From: Argentina anserina
Taxonomy: Eukaryota; Streptophyta; Magnoliopsida; Rosales; Rosaceae
DNA: 64,000 bases
Assembly: GCF_933775445.1 (NCBI RefSeq)
Contig: NC_065873.1
Span: 11,408,001 to 11,472,000, forward strand
Reading direction: 5' to 3'
Shown: piece after piece, positions 23,813 through 33,853 of the stretch
How the letters are laid out: each line of letters starts with the position of its first letter
Position numbering within the stretch: the first letter of the stretch is position 1
Notes under the pieces: model-generated
What the model was told of the DNA's origin: nothing
The model's input: the letters and a program-made list of their open reading frames with translations, nothing else
Databases searched by the model: none
Position numbers and translations under genes: made by a program

Positions 23813-24697
23813 TAGATAAATAAATAAAAGCCATAATAGAGTAATACATCATAAAAACAAATAGTGTTTGAGAAAGAATCACAATACCCATGAGCTTCTT
23901 AGATGTAAACTAAGAGGATGTGAAACATCAAAGTATAGTATTTTCAGTTTTCTCAAACCCAAAACACTATACAAATCTACATACACAAAAAGAAGATTAA
24001 GAACAAGGCTTTGTGAATCTATCCACAATTGTGATTGATGAAGAGGTGTAGATTCTTAGGTTTTGGTTATCAACCCAAGATGCTACACCCCTCTTTCTAC
24101 ACGAACTTGATACTTATGAACTAGGACTAAGAAACTAAGCTGAAACTATGGAAAATATGAAGTTTTGATGGAGTTTGAGTGTGGTAAAGGAGGTTTCCCG
24201 AATTTGGGAAGATGGAAGATATTTAAAAGCCTTAGGGTCACAAATGAAAGGTGAAGATGTAAGGGGATGAATGGCTATATATGGTGGACAAAGGTGGAAG
24301 CACAAATTGTGGATCTTGTTCTTGAAATTGTGTCATTCATTTATCTTCTTCTATTTTGAATTTGAATTTAAATTTAAATCCACAATTAATGCTTCATTTA
24401 CTTATTGACTTCAGCCACCACCATTTCCGGCAACCACCTTCTCATCGTCGGAGTTTGACCAATATTTTCTGGCGTTGACTTTTGTCTTGGGAAATCTCCT
24501 CATTTGCTTTTTTGGCTTAAAACTTTCACCAGAATCCAAAATGTGCACTAAATCTACTCCTTTTGACGTGTTTCTGATCATTTGCACATTTTTCTAGCAT
24601 GAGTAGGAAACTTAATAAGAAATAGACAAATATACAAAAAGATAAAGCAAAAGAATAAGAATAAGGCAAGCATTACTAGGTTAATATTAACCTAACA
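23813..24697 (-). repeat. Foldback arm 3 (truncated LTR copy)
   Basis: An 885-bp copy in the same direction as arm 2, from the terminal TGTTAGG (minus strand) to a break near 23813 where similarity stops. It matches arms 1 and 2 across the ACACGTCAAA block, the CGGCAACCACC block and the ACAATTGTGATTGAT block. It carries an extra segment rich in AAATTTAAAT shared with arm 2 but absent from arm 1. Confidence 0.85.
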
Positions 24698-24702
24698 TTA
24701 GG

Positions 24703-26719
24703 CCACGTGATTTCTTCCAATGGAATAGATGTTGACAAGGCCAAGGTCGATTTGATTTTTAATCTTCCACCCCCAAAGACCGTTAAGGAGATTCATTCAT
24801 TCCTAGGCCATGTTGAATTTTACTGTAGGTTTATCAAAGACTTCAGCAAAATTTCTCGTCCTTTGTGCAGTATGCTTGCCAAAGACGTTCCATTTGTCTT
24901 CACTGATGAATGCCTACATGCTTTTGAAAAGCTCAAGTCACTTTTGACTTCGGCCCCCATCATTCGACCTCCCGATTGAAGATTCCCTTTCAAAATCATG
25001 TGTTATGCATCTGATTATGCCATACGTTTTGTCTTAGGACAACAAATCAATAAAATTCCCCATGTCATATACTACTCTAGTAAGAGTGTCACTGATGCAC
25101 AACTCAATTACTCCACCACTGAAATAGAGTTATTGGCAGTTGTTTTTGCCCTAGACAAGTTTAGGTCTTATCTCTTAGGATCTAAAGTCATTGTTTTTTT
25201 CGGATGATGCTGCATTGAAGTGTGTTTTGTCTAAAAAGGATGCAAAACCTCGTCTAATCAGATGGATTCTGTTGCTACAAGAGTTTGACATTGAGATCAA
25301 AGATAAAAAGGGTTTTTAGAATGTTGTAGCTGACAAATTGTCTAGATTGATTGTCGAGTCTAGTAAGGATTCTTCCCCAATCACTGAGTCTTTTCCTGAT
25401 GAGTAACTTATGCATCTTTCTCATTTTCCATGGTATGTCGATATTGTCAATTATCTTGTAACTAATGAGATGCCATCTCATTGGAGCAAACAAGATAAAG
25501 CAAAGTTCTTAGCCTTGGTAAAACACTTCTTTTAGGATGACCCTTACTTGTTTAAGTATCGTCCCGATCAGATAATTAGGAGATGTGTCTCTGAAAATGA
25601 ACAGACCAACATCATCTCCTTTTGTCATGATCATGCATGTGGTGGCCATTTTAGTTCCAAAAAACTGCTGCCAAAATCCTACAATCTGGATTCTACTGGC
25701 CATCCATTTTCCGCGATACACATGAGTATTGCAAAGCCTGTGACTGTTGTCAAAAGTTAGGAAGCCTCTCTAGGAGAAACATGATGCCCTTAAACCCAAT
25801 CTGTATTGTTGGACTCTTTGATGTTTGGGGTATTGATTTTATGGGACCATTTCCTAACTCTTTTGGTAACTTGTACATCCTTGTTGTGGTTGATTATGTG
25901 TCTAAGTGGGTAAAAGCTTTCGCATGCAAAACAAATGATCACAAGGTTGTGATAGGATTTTTGAAAGAGAATATATTTCTCGTTTTGTACCCTTCGTGCG
26001 ATCATTAGTGATTGAGGAAAACACTTTTGTAATAGACCATTTCAGAACTTGATGAAACAATATGGTATTACACATAGAGTTGCAACCTCATATCACCCAC
26101 AGACAAGCAGTCAAGTTGAAGTCTCTAATAGGGAAATTAAGCACATTCTTGAGAAGACGGTTAACCCACAAGAAAAGATTGGTCTTTGAAACTCACTGAT
26201 GTATTGTGGGCATATCGTACTGCTTTCAAAACCCCTATACGAATGTCACATTTTTGACTTGTCTATGGTAAGGCATGTCATCTCCCTGTTGAGTTAGAAC
26301 ATAGAGCTTATTGTGCCATCAAGCGCTTGAACCTTTCTCTCAATGAAGCGGGATCTCACAAGAAGCTCCAACTCAATGAATTGGACGAAATTCGGAATGA
26401 TGCTTACGACTCTGCAAAATTGTACAAGGATCGAATATAGGTGTTTCATGACAAGAACATTTTGAGCAAAACATTTACACCTTGTCAGAAAGTCCTCTTG
26501 TATAACTCTCGTTTGCATCTGTTCCCTGGTAAGTTGAAATCTCGATGGACCGGTCCTTTTCTTGTTCGTACTGTTTACCCTCATGGAGCTGTTGAAATTG
26601 AAAATCCAAAAAATGGTGATGTGTTCAAAGTTAATGGTCAAAAGTTGAAACCATTTTTGGAGTTGAAAACTACTGAAATTGAAGCGGTGCTCAACACTGG
26701 TCCTGCCTATCAGGATTGA
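24703..26719 (+). pseudogene. Athila-like Gypsy pol, 3' part (RNase H, integrase)
   Basis: This continues the reverse transcriptase exactly where 16330 stopped: VISSNGIDVD, the FLGHVEFYCRFIKDFSKI thumb, then RNase H (YASDYAIRFVLGQ, STTEIELLAVVFALDKFRSY). It is followed by an integrase with a zinc-binding HHCC-type part ([14 protein letters not shown], then a CDCCQK-like pair in another frame), the core start [16 protein letters not shown], a VVVDYVSKW block, a [12 protein letters not shown] block near 26125, and a C-terminal part with [13 protein letters not shown] and [10 protein letters not shown]. Stops or frameshifts occur near 24977, in the T-run at 25195-25201, at 25315, 25534, 25758 and 26006, and later. 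It ends with PAYQD at 26719. Clearly non-functional. Confidence 0.9.
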
Positions 26720-28342
26720 TACTTTTTGTGATTTGTGTTCTTATAGTTATAGTTTTGTTTTATTTTTTCCAGTATATTTTGTTAGTCATGTGTCATTTTC
26801 GTAATTTCTATCGAATTGTGATTTAACAAATAATCGATTATGTTTCACTGTTGGATTCATTTCAAGAGAAATTGGAAAATCGTCAATAAGGTACTATCTT
26901 TCTTAACCTTCCACTATCTTATTTAATGTTGTCATGCTTTACTTGTGTAACATTGAGGACAATGTTAGATTTAGGTTTGGGGGTAGGATTTTGAGAGTTC
27001 GGTTGTCTTTCTTTGATGTTTAAAAAAAAATTAGTATATGTTCTTCGTTGTGTGTTATAAAAATAGTATGTTAATAATTGAATATTAGAATCAATTTGGT
27101 AAGTTCTTGCACTCGGGGTATATTTTCATATGAGCCATATGGTACAGCTTGACGTTGATGAGTGAGATTTGAGTTAAAAATCTAGATGAATATCAGTGGA
27201 GACTTATAACTCATGTAAGATTTGAGCTTGTCCCATTTTTCTAAGGGTTATACACTATTCTGATCCTTTCTTGTGTATATTTTTGTCAAAGATCTCATTA
27301 TTCATTTCATTTGATCAGTTGCCGAGAAACACATCTATTGTGGGTTACTACTCCTGAGTTCTTTTGAGAAACTTAATGAACACATGAATCCAGAGAGACG
27401 ATCAAGGCCATGTTTGTTACATACACTTGAGCCGTTCTAGCCATCCCATTCAAAATTAATACTGCTAGAAAGCCCATTGAGCCTATATATAGTCTTTTCT
27501 TTGTTTACCACATTTACGATTCCCTACTCCATTTGAAGAGTACCATCTACTGATAAATAAACATCCATCATCCTATTTTCTGAGAACTTGTGACAGAGTT
27601 GAGATAGTTTTGTGGCATTTATGGTATTCCAATTAGTTGAAGAAAAAAAAAACAGAGAAAAGAGAAAAAAATTCGTATTCTTCCAAACTATATGAAAAAA
27701 AAAATCTATTTTATTTATAGAAAGTTTGGGAAATGAAAGTCAGTGCCTTGTTCATGTGTGAAGACCTATGCATAGTTCTCAGAAATTTTTGAAACCCCTT
27801 CCCTTTTTTTGTTAGCCATAACTTTAGCCTTATATTACAACCTTAAATAAAGTCCTTGTGATCTTGGGAGAAAAGTGGTCAGAATGTGGAAAGTGCATTA
27901 AGGAACTCTGGTGTATGGGATTCGACACTCTCAATGGTAACTGGTATCCTTTCATGAGATCAATTTTACATATTTTTCAGAAAGAGCAATTTCTTCTTGA
28001 TACACATATGTGAGACGTTTGCATTCTTTTACAATTATTCTCCTCACATATGAACTGAGTGAAATACATACCCATATCTCTGAGCGTTGCAATTTTTAGT
28101 GATTTTGTGAGATTTGAAGTCGAAGCAAATTTTCAAAATGAAATTTGGCTTGAGTTTAACTTTGAGATGAAAGGTTGTATTTGTGTTGCTTCATTGATAC
28201 AAACCTTGGGTTAAGATACATTCTAAATAGATCATTACCTCTATCTTAACATACTATGTAGCTTATTGAATATGTTGTTAGTTGTGTTATGTTTCTTTGT
28301 TTTGCTCGAGGACTAGCAAAATATATGTTCGAGGGTATTTGC
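26720..28342 (+). other. 3' untranslated region of the Athila-like element
   Basis: There is no gene. It contains ACATTGAGGACAATGTTAGA followed by a purine-rich TTTGGGGGTAGG (26950-26990), and near the end TTGCTCGAGGACTAGC and TTCGAGGGTATTTGC (28303-28342). These are the tail phrases and polypurine-type tract expected before a 3' LTR. Athila elements often have such a long region, sometimes with an env-like frame; none is visible here. Confidence 0.6.
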
Positions 28343-28854
28343 TGAGCACATTATATATTATATTATTCTCCCTTATTTATATTTGTTATTGACTTATTTT
28401 TATTAGTTTGAGTCCTTTAGTTTGATATTGTGTCCTTATAAGTATTTGTTTTACATTAATAAAATGTTAAAGAAATTGAAGCAATTTATCTATTTTCATA
28501 TGGTAAATTGAGTCCTTGATTTAACATGAGTGTTTTTCCATTTTAATAAGCAAATAAGTTCACCACATTCTTCTTGTTCCCATAACATGTGTAGTCTACA
28601 ATTGATGGAATGCATTCTCATTGCATTAAGTGTGCTGTATTGAAAATATTACCTTAGCCATCAATTGTTGAATTTACTTTTGCTTGTTTGAATCATAGGA
28701 TACATACATAAAAATGGAAGCTAGCTAGAGCATGAAGGATGCATGAGACAATCTCTCATGAAATAAGGTGGCTAGAAGCAAGCTCGCTTGAAAGAAGGAA
28801 TTAACTTTTCACTCTTTCAAAGATTGTGTTCTTGGCATTCATTTTTCCACATAA

Positions 28855-28859
<5 letters not shown>

Positions 28860-28905
<46 letters not shown>
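28860..28905. repeat. (GA)n microsatellite, about 46 bp
   Basis: A pure AG run inside the candidate LTR. Confidence 0.95.
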
Positions 28906-28906
<1 letters not shown>

Positions 28907-29440
28907 CAAATGGAATGTGATGAAGATATGAGTGATGTATGGAAGCATTTATGAGTGAAGACTTATTGACATCAAGCTTGAGAATTTTGAAAGAGGGAAA
29001 GTCATATTCACATGGAGATGGAGCTAGAGTGAAGATCTTTGTTTCCCTATAAATAGATGTTGTTTCAAGAGAATAAGGGAGGAGGAGAGTGAGGAGAATT
29101 TGAGAGACATATTGTTGCTCTTTGTTTTTCCATTTTCTTAGCTATTTTTCTATGTTGCATTTTATGGTTTTGAGCATGTTTTTAGTTTGTATTATGTATT
29201 GTTAATTTTCCTTAACCGTAGTTAAGGAGGAAACCATATTATGGAATAAATTTTATTCAATTATCTATTGATTCCCATAATGACATATTTCATGCCTATG
29301 ATTCTTGCTTCAATATGCATTACTAAAATCTTTGTTCCTTTTACCTCTAATGTCATGCATTTTTGGTACCAAATTAAGAAATCTAACCCTTTATGATTAA
29401 TAAAAGCTTTGTTCCTTTCCCAGGCAATCCACCCAACTAG

Positions 29441-29703
29441 CGCCTAGCGTTTTTTAGAACTTTGGTTTGTATGGACTTTGAATTTAAGTAATTTTGAAGT
29501 TTAGACTATTTTGAAAATTAATATTGAGCATTATTATATATATTTAATCATATAAATAGGTTAAATACATGTATAAAAATAAATAAATATTTAATAATTC
29601 GAATTTGCCTAGGTGCCGCCTAAGAAATCGCCTAGACGGCCTATCTAAGCGCTAGGAGGTAGATGTCTGTCTGCATACCGCCTAGCACTTTTTCGAACCT
29701 TGG
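29441..29703. repeat. GCCTAG-rich dispersed repeat
   Basis: A patch of higher GC set in AT-rich LTR sequence. It begins near AGCGCCTAGCGTTTTTTAGA and ends CCGCCTAGCACTTTTTCGAA, so the two edges are similar phrases in the same direction. Internal GCCTAGG, CGCCTAAG and CGCTAGG phrases recur. It looks like a small mobile insertion, but I see no clear duplication or poly(A), so the class is unknown. Confidence 0.45.
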
Positions 29704-29769
29704 GTATATAATGGTTTCTCAATCATATTGAACTTCACTATACTAGTGATGGTTGGTAAGCATTTATCG

Positions 29770-29925
29770 CAATATAATTGACCCTTAGTGTACTAATATA
29801 TTAAATTTATCATAATGCTACTGACCCTTAAAAATATGTAATGCTATTAACCCTCAGATATGTTAAATACAATTGGCCCTAAGAAATGTGTAATACCACT
29901 GACCCTCAGTAATGCCGTACAAAAG
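29770..29925. repeat. Degenerate short tandem repeat, about 33-bp unit
   Basis: Five worn copies of a phrase like 'AATGCTACTGACCCTTA...ATATGTTAA' follow each other. Copy changes are many, so this is old. Confidence 0.6.
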
Positions 29926-30240
29926 TGAAAGAATAAATTTGTAATTAATAGTTAACAGGTTCTATTAGTTAAAATTGATAGAAACTTGCTAGTGGTAATT
30001 TTAAAGGGATGTTTGCTATGGGTATTATGAGCTAAAAATTGTAACTATCAGTAATTTTGTATCTTCTTTTTAATCTGTTTATGTCTCACTAGCTCCCCCA
30101 TGCATATCTGACTTAAATTAACATATCCATATATATAGCTGGCTGGACTGATTTGATCGATTTTATAACATTGACTATGGGAGACCCTAAAATATATATG
30201 AAAGCCAAGGTAAAAAGCTTTGGTCTCCGATCAAACCGAG

Positions 30241-30726
30241 CTATTAATTCATTCATTTAATCTAATTTCAATACCTTAGCGATGTCCGAATTAGATGAAA
30301 TTTTGTAGAGATGATCTTGAATAGCATATCTAAATATTGAATCGCTTACAGTCCCTATCCAGAGTGAAGCTTCACTCTGAAATTACAGAGTGAAGTTCCA
30401 ATTTTGACACACTTTTCGGTCAAATGTTTTCACCATAAGCGATTCAATATTTAGGTATGTTATTCAAGATCATCTCCACAAAGTTTCATCCAATTTGATA
30501 ATGGTTTGAGCTTTCAAAATTGAGATTTACACGAACGGTTCACGTTGAACAATTTTAATTAATTCATTCATTTAATCTAATTTCAATACCTTAGCGATGT
30601 CCGAATTAGATAAAATTTTTGTAGAGATGATCTTGAATAGCATACTTAAATATTGAATCGCTTATGGTGAAAACATTTGACCGAAAAGTGTGCCAAAATT
30701 GGAACTTCACTCCGGATAGGAACTGT
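30241..30726. repeat. Composite MITE with internal direct and inverted copies
   Basis: A segment at 30241-30347 recurs almost unchanged at 30556-30664 in the same direction, and about 70 bases of it recur inverted at 30434-30503. The piece 30348-30726 has matching ends: ACAGTCCCTATCC on the left and GGATAGGAACTGT on the right, with paired GAGTGAAG/CTTCACTC next to them. The result is a multi-stem inverted-repeat structure typical of non-autonomous DNA elements, perhaps one MITE copied into another. A run of TA follows at 30727-30742. Confidence 0.65.
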
Positions 30727-30742
30727 ATATATATATATATAT

Positions 30743-31545
30743 GCCTTTTTTTTTTTGTTTTTCATTTTTTATTGAAGAAGAAGTTTCTATCAATATGTTG
30801 GATGGCCGGACTAGCTTCTCGGTACATGACCGTATGCCAATGCTAATTAAGCTATATATCAAATAGCAAGTGACCTATATATAACAGAGTTCGGACGCTT
30901 GCCGGCCGGGCATCATTGATCACAACCAAATACCGAAGATTCAATTGTATGAAATATTATCAGCTTGATTTTGTTGGGTATGCATTTTGTAAAGGGAAGG
31001 GTTCGCTCTTCTTCAATTACTGTATATCTTAACTTTTTTAGTCCTTTTTCGTTCATACTGTTCATAAGATAAGGCACGGTACTCATTCTTAGACGTCATC
31101 TACTCAACTACAACCAAATTTTGCAGTACAGATCAAATACAGAAAATGCACACACACTCACATTGATGGTTTCAAAATATGGCTAGCTAGCTAGGTCCAT
31201 AAGACAGGAAGTAAGTTATACTTATATTTAGCTAGGTTGCGCATATTTCTTTTCCACTCAGCTGCTTTCATTAATATGAGCCACGCACACTTCAACATTA
31301 TTCAATATTGAACCTTCTTTTTCTTCCGAATCTGAACATCTCACTCATTTCCAACTCGCACTCTCCCAGATCGAGTAAGTTTTTAGGCATGGATCCATAA
31401 TTTGCATACGCAAGATGCACAAGTTGGTAGATATGTGATACGTAATTACATGTAAACGAGAGAAGAGCGATTTAAGAAACTAATAATAGAAATGCCATAA
31501 ATACATACCATGCCACTCAACTACATGCACGTATATTACAAGAAT
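30743..31545. other. Non-coding, unassigned
   Basis: AT-rich DNA with no sustained frame, no paired ends and no recognised repeat. Confidence 0.4.
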
Positions 31546-32241
31546 AATTTCAACAAATAGTACTCTAACTATTGGTCATTCTAACTTTTAGTACCTCACA
31601 TTTGAAAACTATCACATTAGTATTTCAAGAATCTATTTCAGGTTACTTTTAGTTCATTCCGTCAATTAACACCGTTAGTGCTTTATTTCATACCAATTTT
31701 TAAAGGCATTTCGTCACTTTATTTTCAACTGATTTCACTTAATTTATAGCCAACATTTTATACCATTCAAATTAACCAATTGTTATATAAGTATTTTCTT
31801 TTGCTTTTGAAACATTTAAATGCCCATGATAGAGTTTTTTAGCATATTATTATAACAATATGATTGTTGGTTGATGGACATATACAATATGAAATATATG
31901 CTGGTTTATTTTATAATTGCGAATTTTAGCTTGTTTGTAATAGTTGTGGTAAATGAATAATGCTTATTAATTTTATAATAAAATGATATGAATTAATTAA
32001 CTTAGTTTTTTTTTAAATATGCAAGTTAAAATTGGAGGAAAATGACAGATCAAATCGAAAAATAATGAAGTGATGAAAATTCTCTTAAAATTGGTGGGAG
32101 ATGAAGCTACAAATGGTGTTAATTGATGGAATGAACTAAAATTAAGTTGAAATAGAAACTTGATGTACAAATGCAATAGTTTTCAAATGTGAGGTACAAA
32201 AGTTAGAATGACCAATAATTGAGGTACCGTTTGTTGATTTC
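31546..32241. mobile_element. Inverted-repeat MITE, about 0.7 kb
   Basis: The left arm (31546-31625) and right arm (32160-32241) are inverted copies of about 75-80 bp, sharing ATTGGTCATTCTAACTTTT and GTACCTCACATTTGAAAACT. The interior is AT-rich and non-coding. Long inverted ends suggest a Mutator-type non-autonomous element, but I could not confirm a 9-bp duplication. Confidence 0.7.
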
Positions 32242-33853
32242 TCTCATATTATAAAGTCCTATCTGATGGCCGGACTTACTAGTTAATAACTCCTGCCAAA
32301 CTTCAAATAAGAAAAGGTTGAAAGTCTTAAACGAACTTGGCTAAACACGCACCATATATATCTTACTAATCTTGGAGTACCATTCTTCGTTGGCAACGGC
32401 TGGAATGCACCGTTAACAGGCCGAGCCCTTCTTTTGTTTTATTACGTGGCACGATCTGATTGGATCTTTTTAAATTGCTCGCTCCACATGGACTGCCTCA
32501 TCCCTCAGACATCATATGGCTGTTTATAGTCGGCGCGGCTTGTGCAAGCCGACTCTAGTTGGGTAAGATTTGCGATTGAGGACGGTAAGACGAGAGAAGT
32601 GAGGTGTTCGAGAGAAGCTTCATCACCAGATCTATTTTTATTTATCTATACAATTAAATGAAGACATTTCGAATTAGATCTTGAATTTGGGTAAGATGGT
32701 TTTGGAGGGTTTCAGAGGGGGAAGAGGACGATTTCGCGAGTTGATCGAAGAGGTGGCGCCGCCGCTCCACTGACTCAACCCTCGTAGCCGCCACATCAGT
32801 TCCACCGTAGACGGAAGCAACATTCAGTTTTTGTGAATCCACCGCCATCTCTCCGTCATTGAGATGCAGCCGCCAATTGGGTCCCCTCATAAAAGGTCAG
32901 TAATCGATTCCATATTTGAACTGCTATAATTGAAAGTCTTGTTGAGGTCGTTGTTTGGTAATACAAAGTTGTTTATAATGAAGTTCGTTATTATCTGCAT
33001 ATGTTTGCATACCTGATATTTGCAGTTAATCCTGCTGTGTTTGAAGTATACCTAGCCATAGAGAAGTTGCATAAACATTATTATTGTCTTATGCACATTC
33101 CCTAATGTTAGGTTAAGTGTTTTTTTGTTGGGCTTTAGACATGAAACAGAAGAGATTGAGAATGTGAGATAAGTCAGAACGCTAATGTAAGGGCCACGAG
33201 GAAGAACCATAATTTTCCCTAATAAAACTAAGAATATGAGTAGGGTGAAGTTCCCCTGATCCTCCTCCCAAACTGTGTAGGCCTCAATATATCTCCCCCA
33301 ATAAATGGTAATTTATTTTCTAATATTGACGTTAATATTATAATTTACAAAGTTGTCTTCTAAGACCAATCCATGCATTGCCTAATTTGCCTTACTGGCT
33401 TCATCATGGAGGTAGATGACAACCCTAGCTAGGTCCATGGTTTTGTAAGTACATACATGCAATACAACAATGCAGAAAGGTAACAAGGAGTAAAGCTGAG
33501 GCTATTTTCAACTTAGATTTATAGATGCCTTTAATTCTGGTTAAGAGTTGTGTCTTCAGAGTCATATCTATTGTTTAATCTTCCGTAATATAGTGAACTA
33601 AGGCCAGCTAGGTAGGCAAGTTTATGTTAAAAATGATTACACGCATACATATAACGATTTTGCAGACCACATAAGCAATTGGGATGGTTCATGTAATATA
33701 TACCCCTCATGCCCTCCTGTATTTTTCTTATGCACTATATGCTAGGCCATAGGTATTTTTGTCTAGATCTACATATAAAATACATTTGTCAGATTTGATA
33801 TACAATATGTACCTACAACTACTGAACAATTTGATTGGTGTTTCAGGGTTGGT
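32242..33853. other. Region upstream of the FAR1/MULE gene
   Basis: Mostly non-coding. A donor/acceptor pair just upstream of the transposase start (acceptor TTTCAG at 33842-33847) suggests a leader intron here. One minus-strand frame (32654-32890) is listed separately. No terminal inverted repeat of the downstream MULE was recognised. Confidence 0.4.
32654..32890 (-). CDS. Unrecognised 78-codon frame
   Basis: An ATG-to-stop frame with balanced composition: MRGPNWRLHLNDGEMAV at the start, a basic ERRRHLFDQLAKSSSS middle and a C-terminal HLTQIQDLIRNVFI. I do not recognise a family. It is clearly richer in GC than its surroundings, which is compatible with a real exon or a captured gene fragment. 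It could equally be chance. Confidence 0.2.
   Translation of the reverse strand: MRGPNWRLHLNDGEMAVDSQKLNVASVYGGTDVAATRVESVERRRHLFDQLAKSSSSPSETLQNHLTQIQDLIRNVFI

Larger units (their letters stand above)
16331..24697 (-). mobile_element. Foldback LTR retroelement inserted in Gypsy pol
   Basis: This 8.4-kb insertion has TG...CA ends and a perfect 5-bp target duplication, TTAGG (16326-16330 and 24698-24702). Removing it restores the surrounding pol reading. The first 27 bases equal the reverse complement of the last 27. Read on the minus strand it fits an LTR retroelement: a truncated 5' LTR (24697-23813), a non-coding internal region (23812-21729) ending with a TTGAGGACAA-type tail common before the 3' LTR of Tat/Athila-like elements, then a 3' LTR (21728-16331) that is itself a giant inverted repeat. 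Net of a nested insertion, this foldback LTR is about 3.2 kb. No gag or pol is present, so it is non-autonomous. An alternative is a rearranged pair of elements joined head to head before or during integration. Confidence 0.75.
28343..30060 (+). repeat. Probable 3' LTR of the Athila-like element
   Basis: The start is set at TGAGCACA just after a polypurine-type tract. The stretch behaves like an LTR: AT-rich U3, a GA microsatellite, a leader-like GGAGGAGAGTGAGG region near 29080, then an AT-rich U5. No matching 5' LTR exists in the window, so the right end is a guess and no duplication can be checked. Confidence 0.4.

Noticed and set aside
16331..24697. Reading the foldback insertion as a classical TIR DNA transposon
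   Set aside because: The 5-bp duplication, TG...CA ends, a direct third arm and a GAGGACAA-type tail before arm 2 fit an LTR element better; no transposase is present. It cannot be fully excluded.
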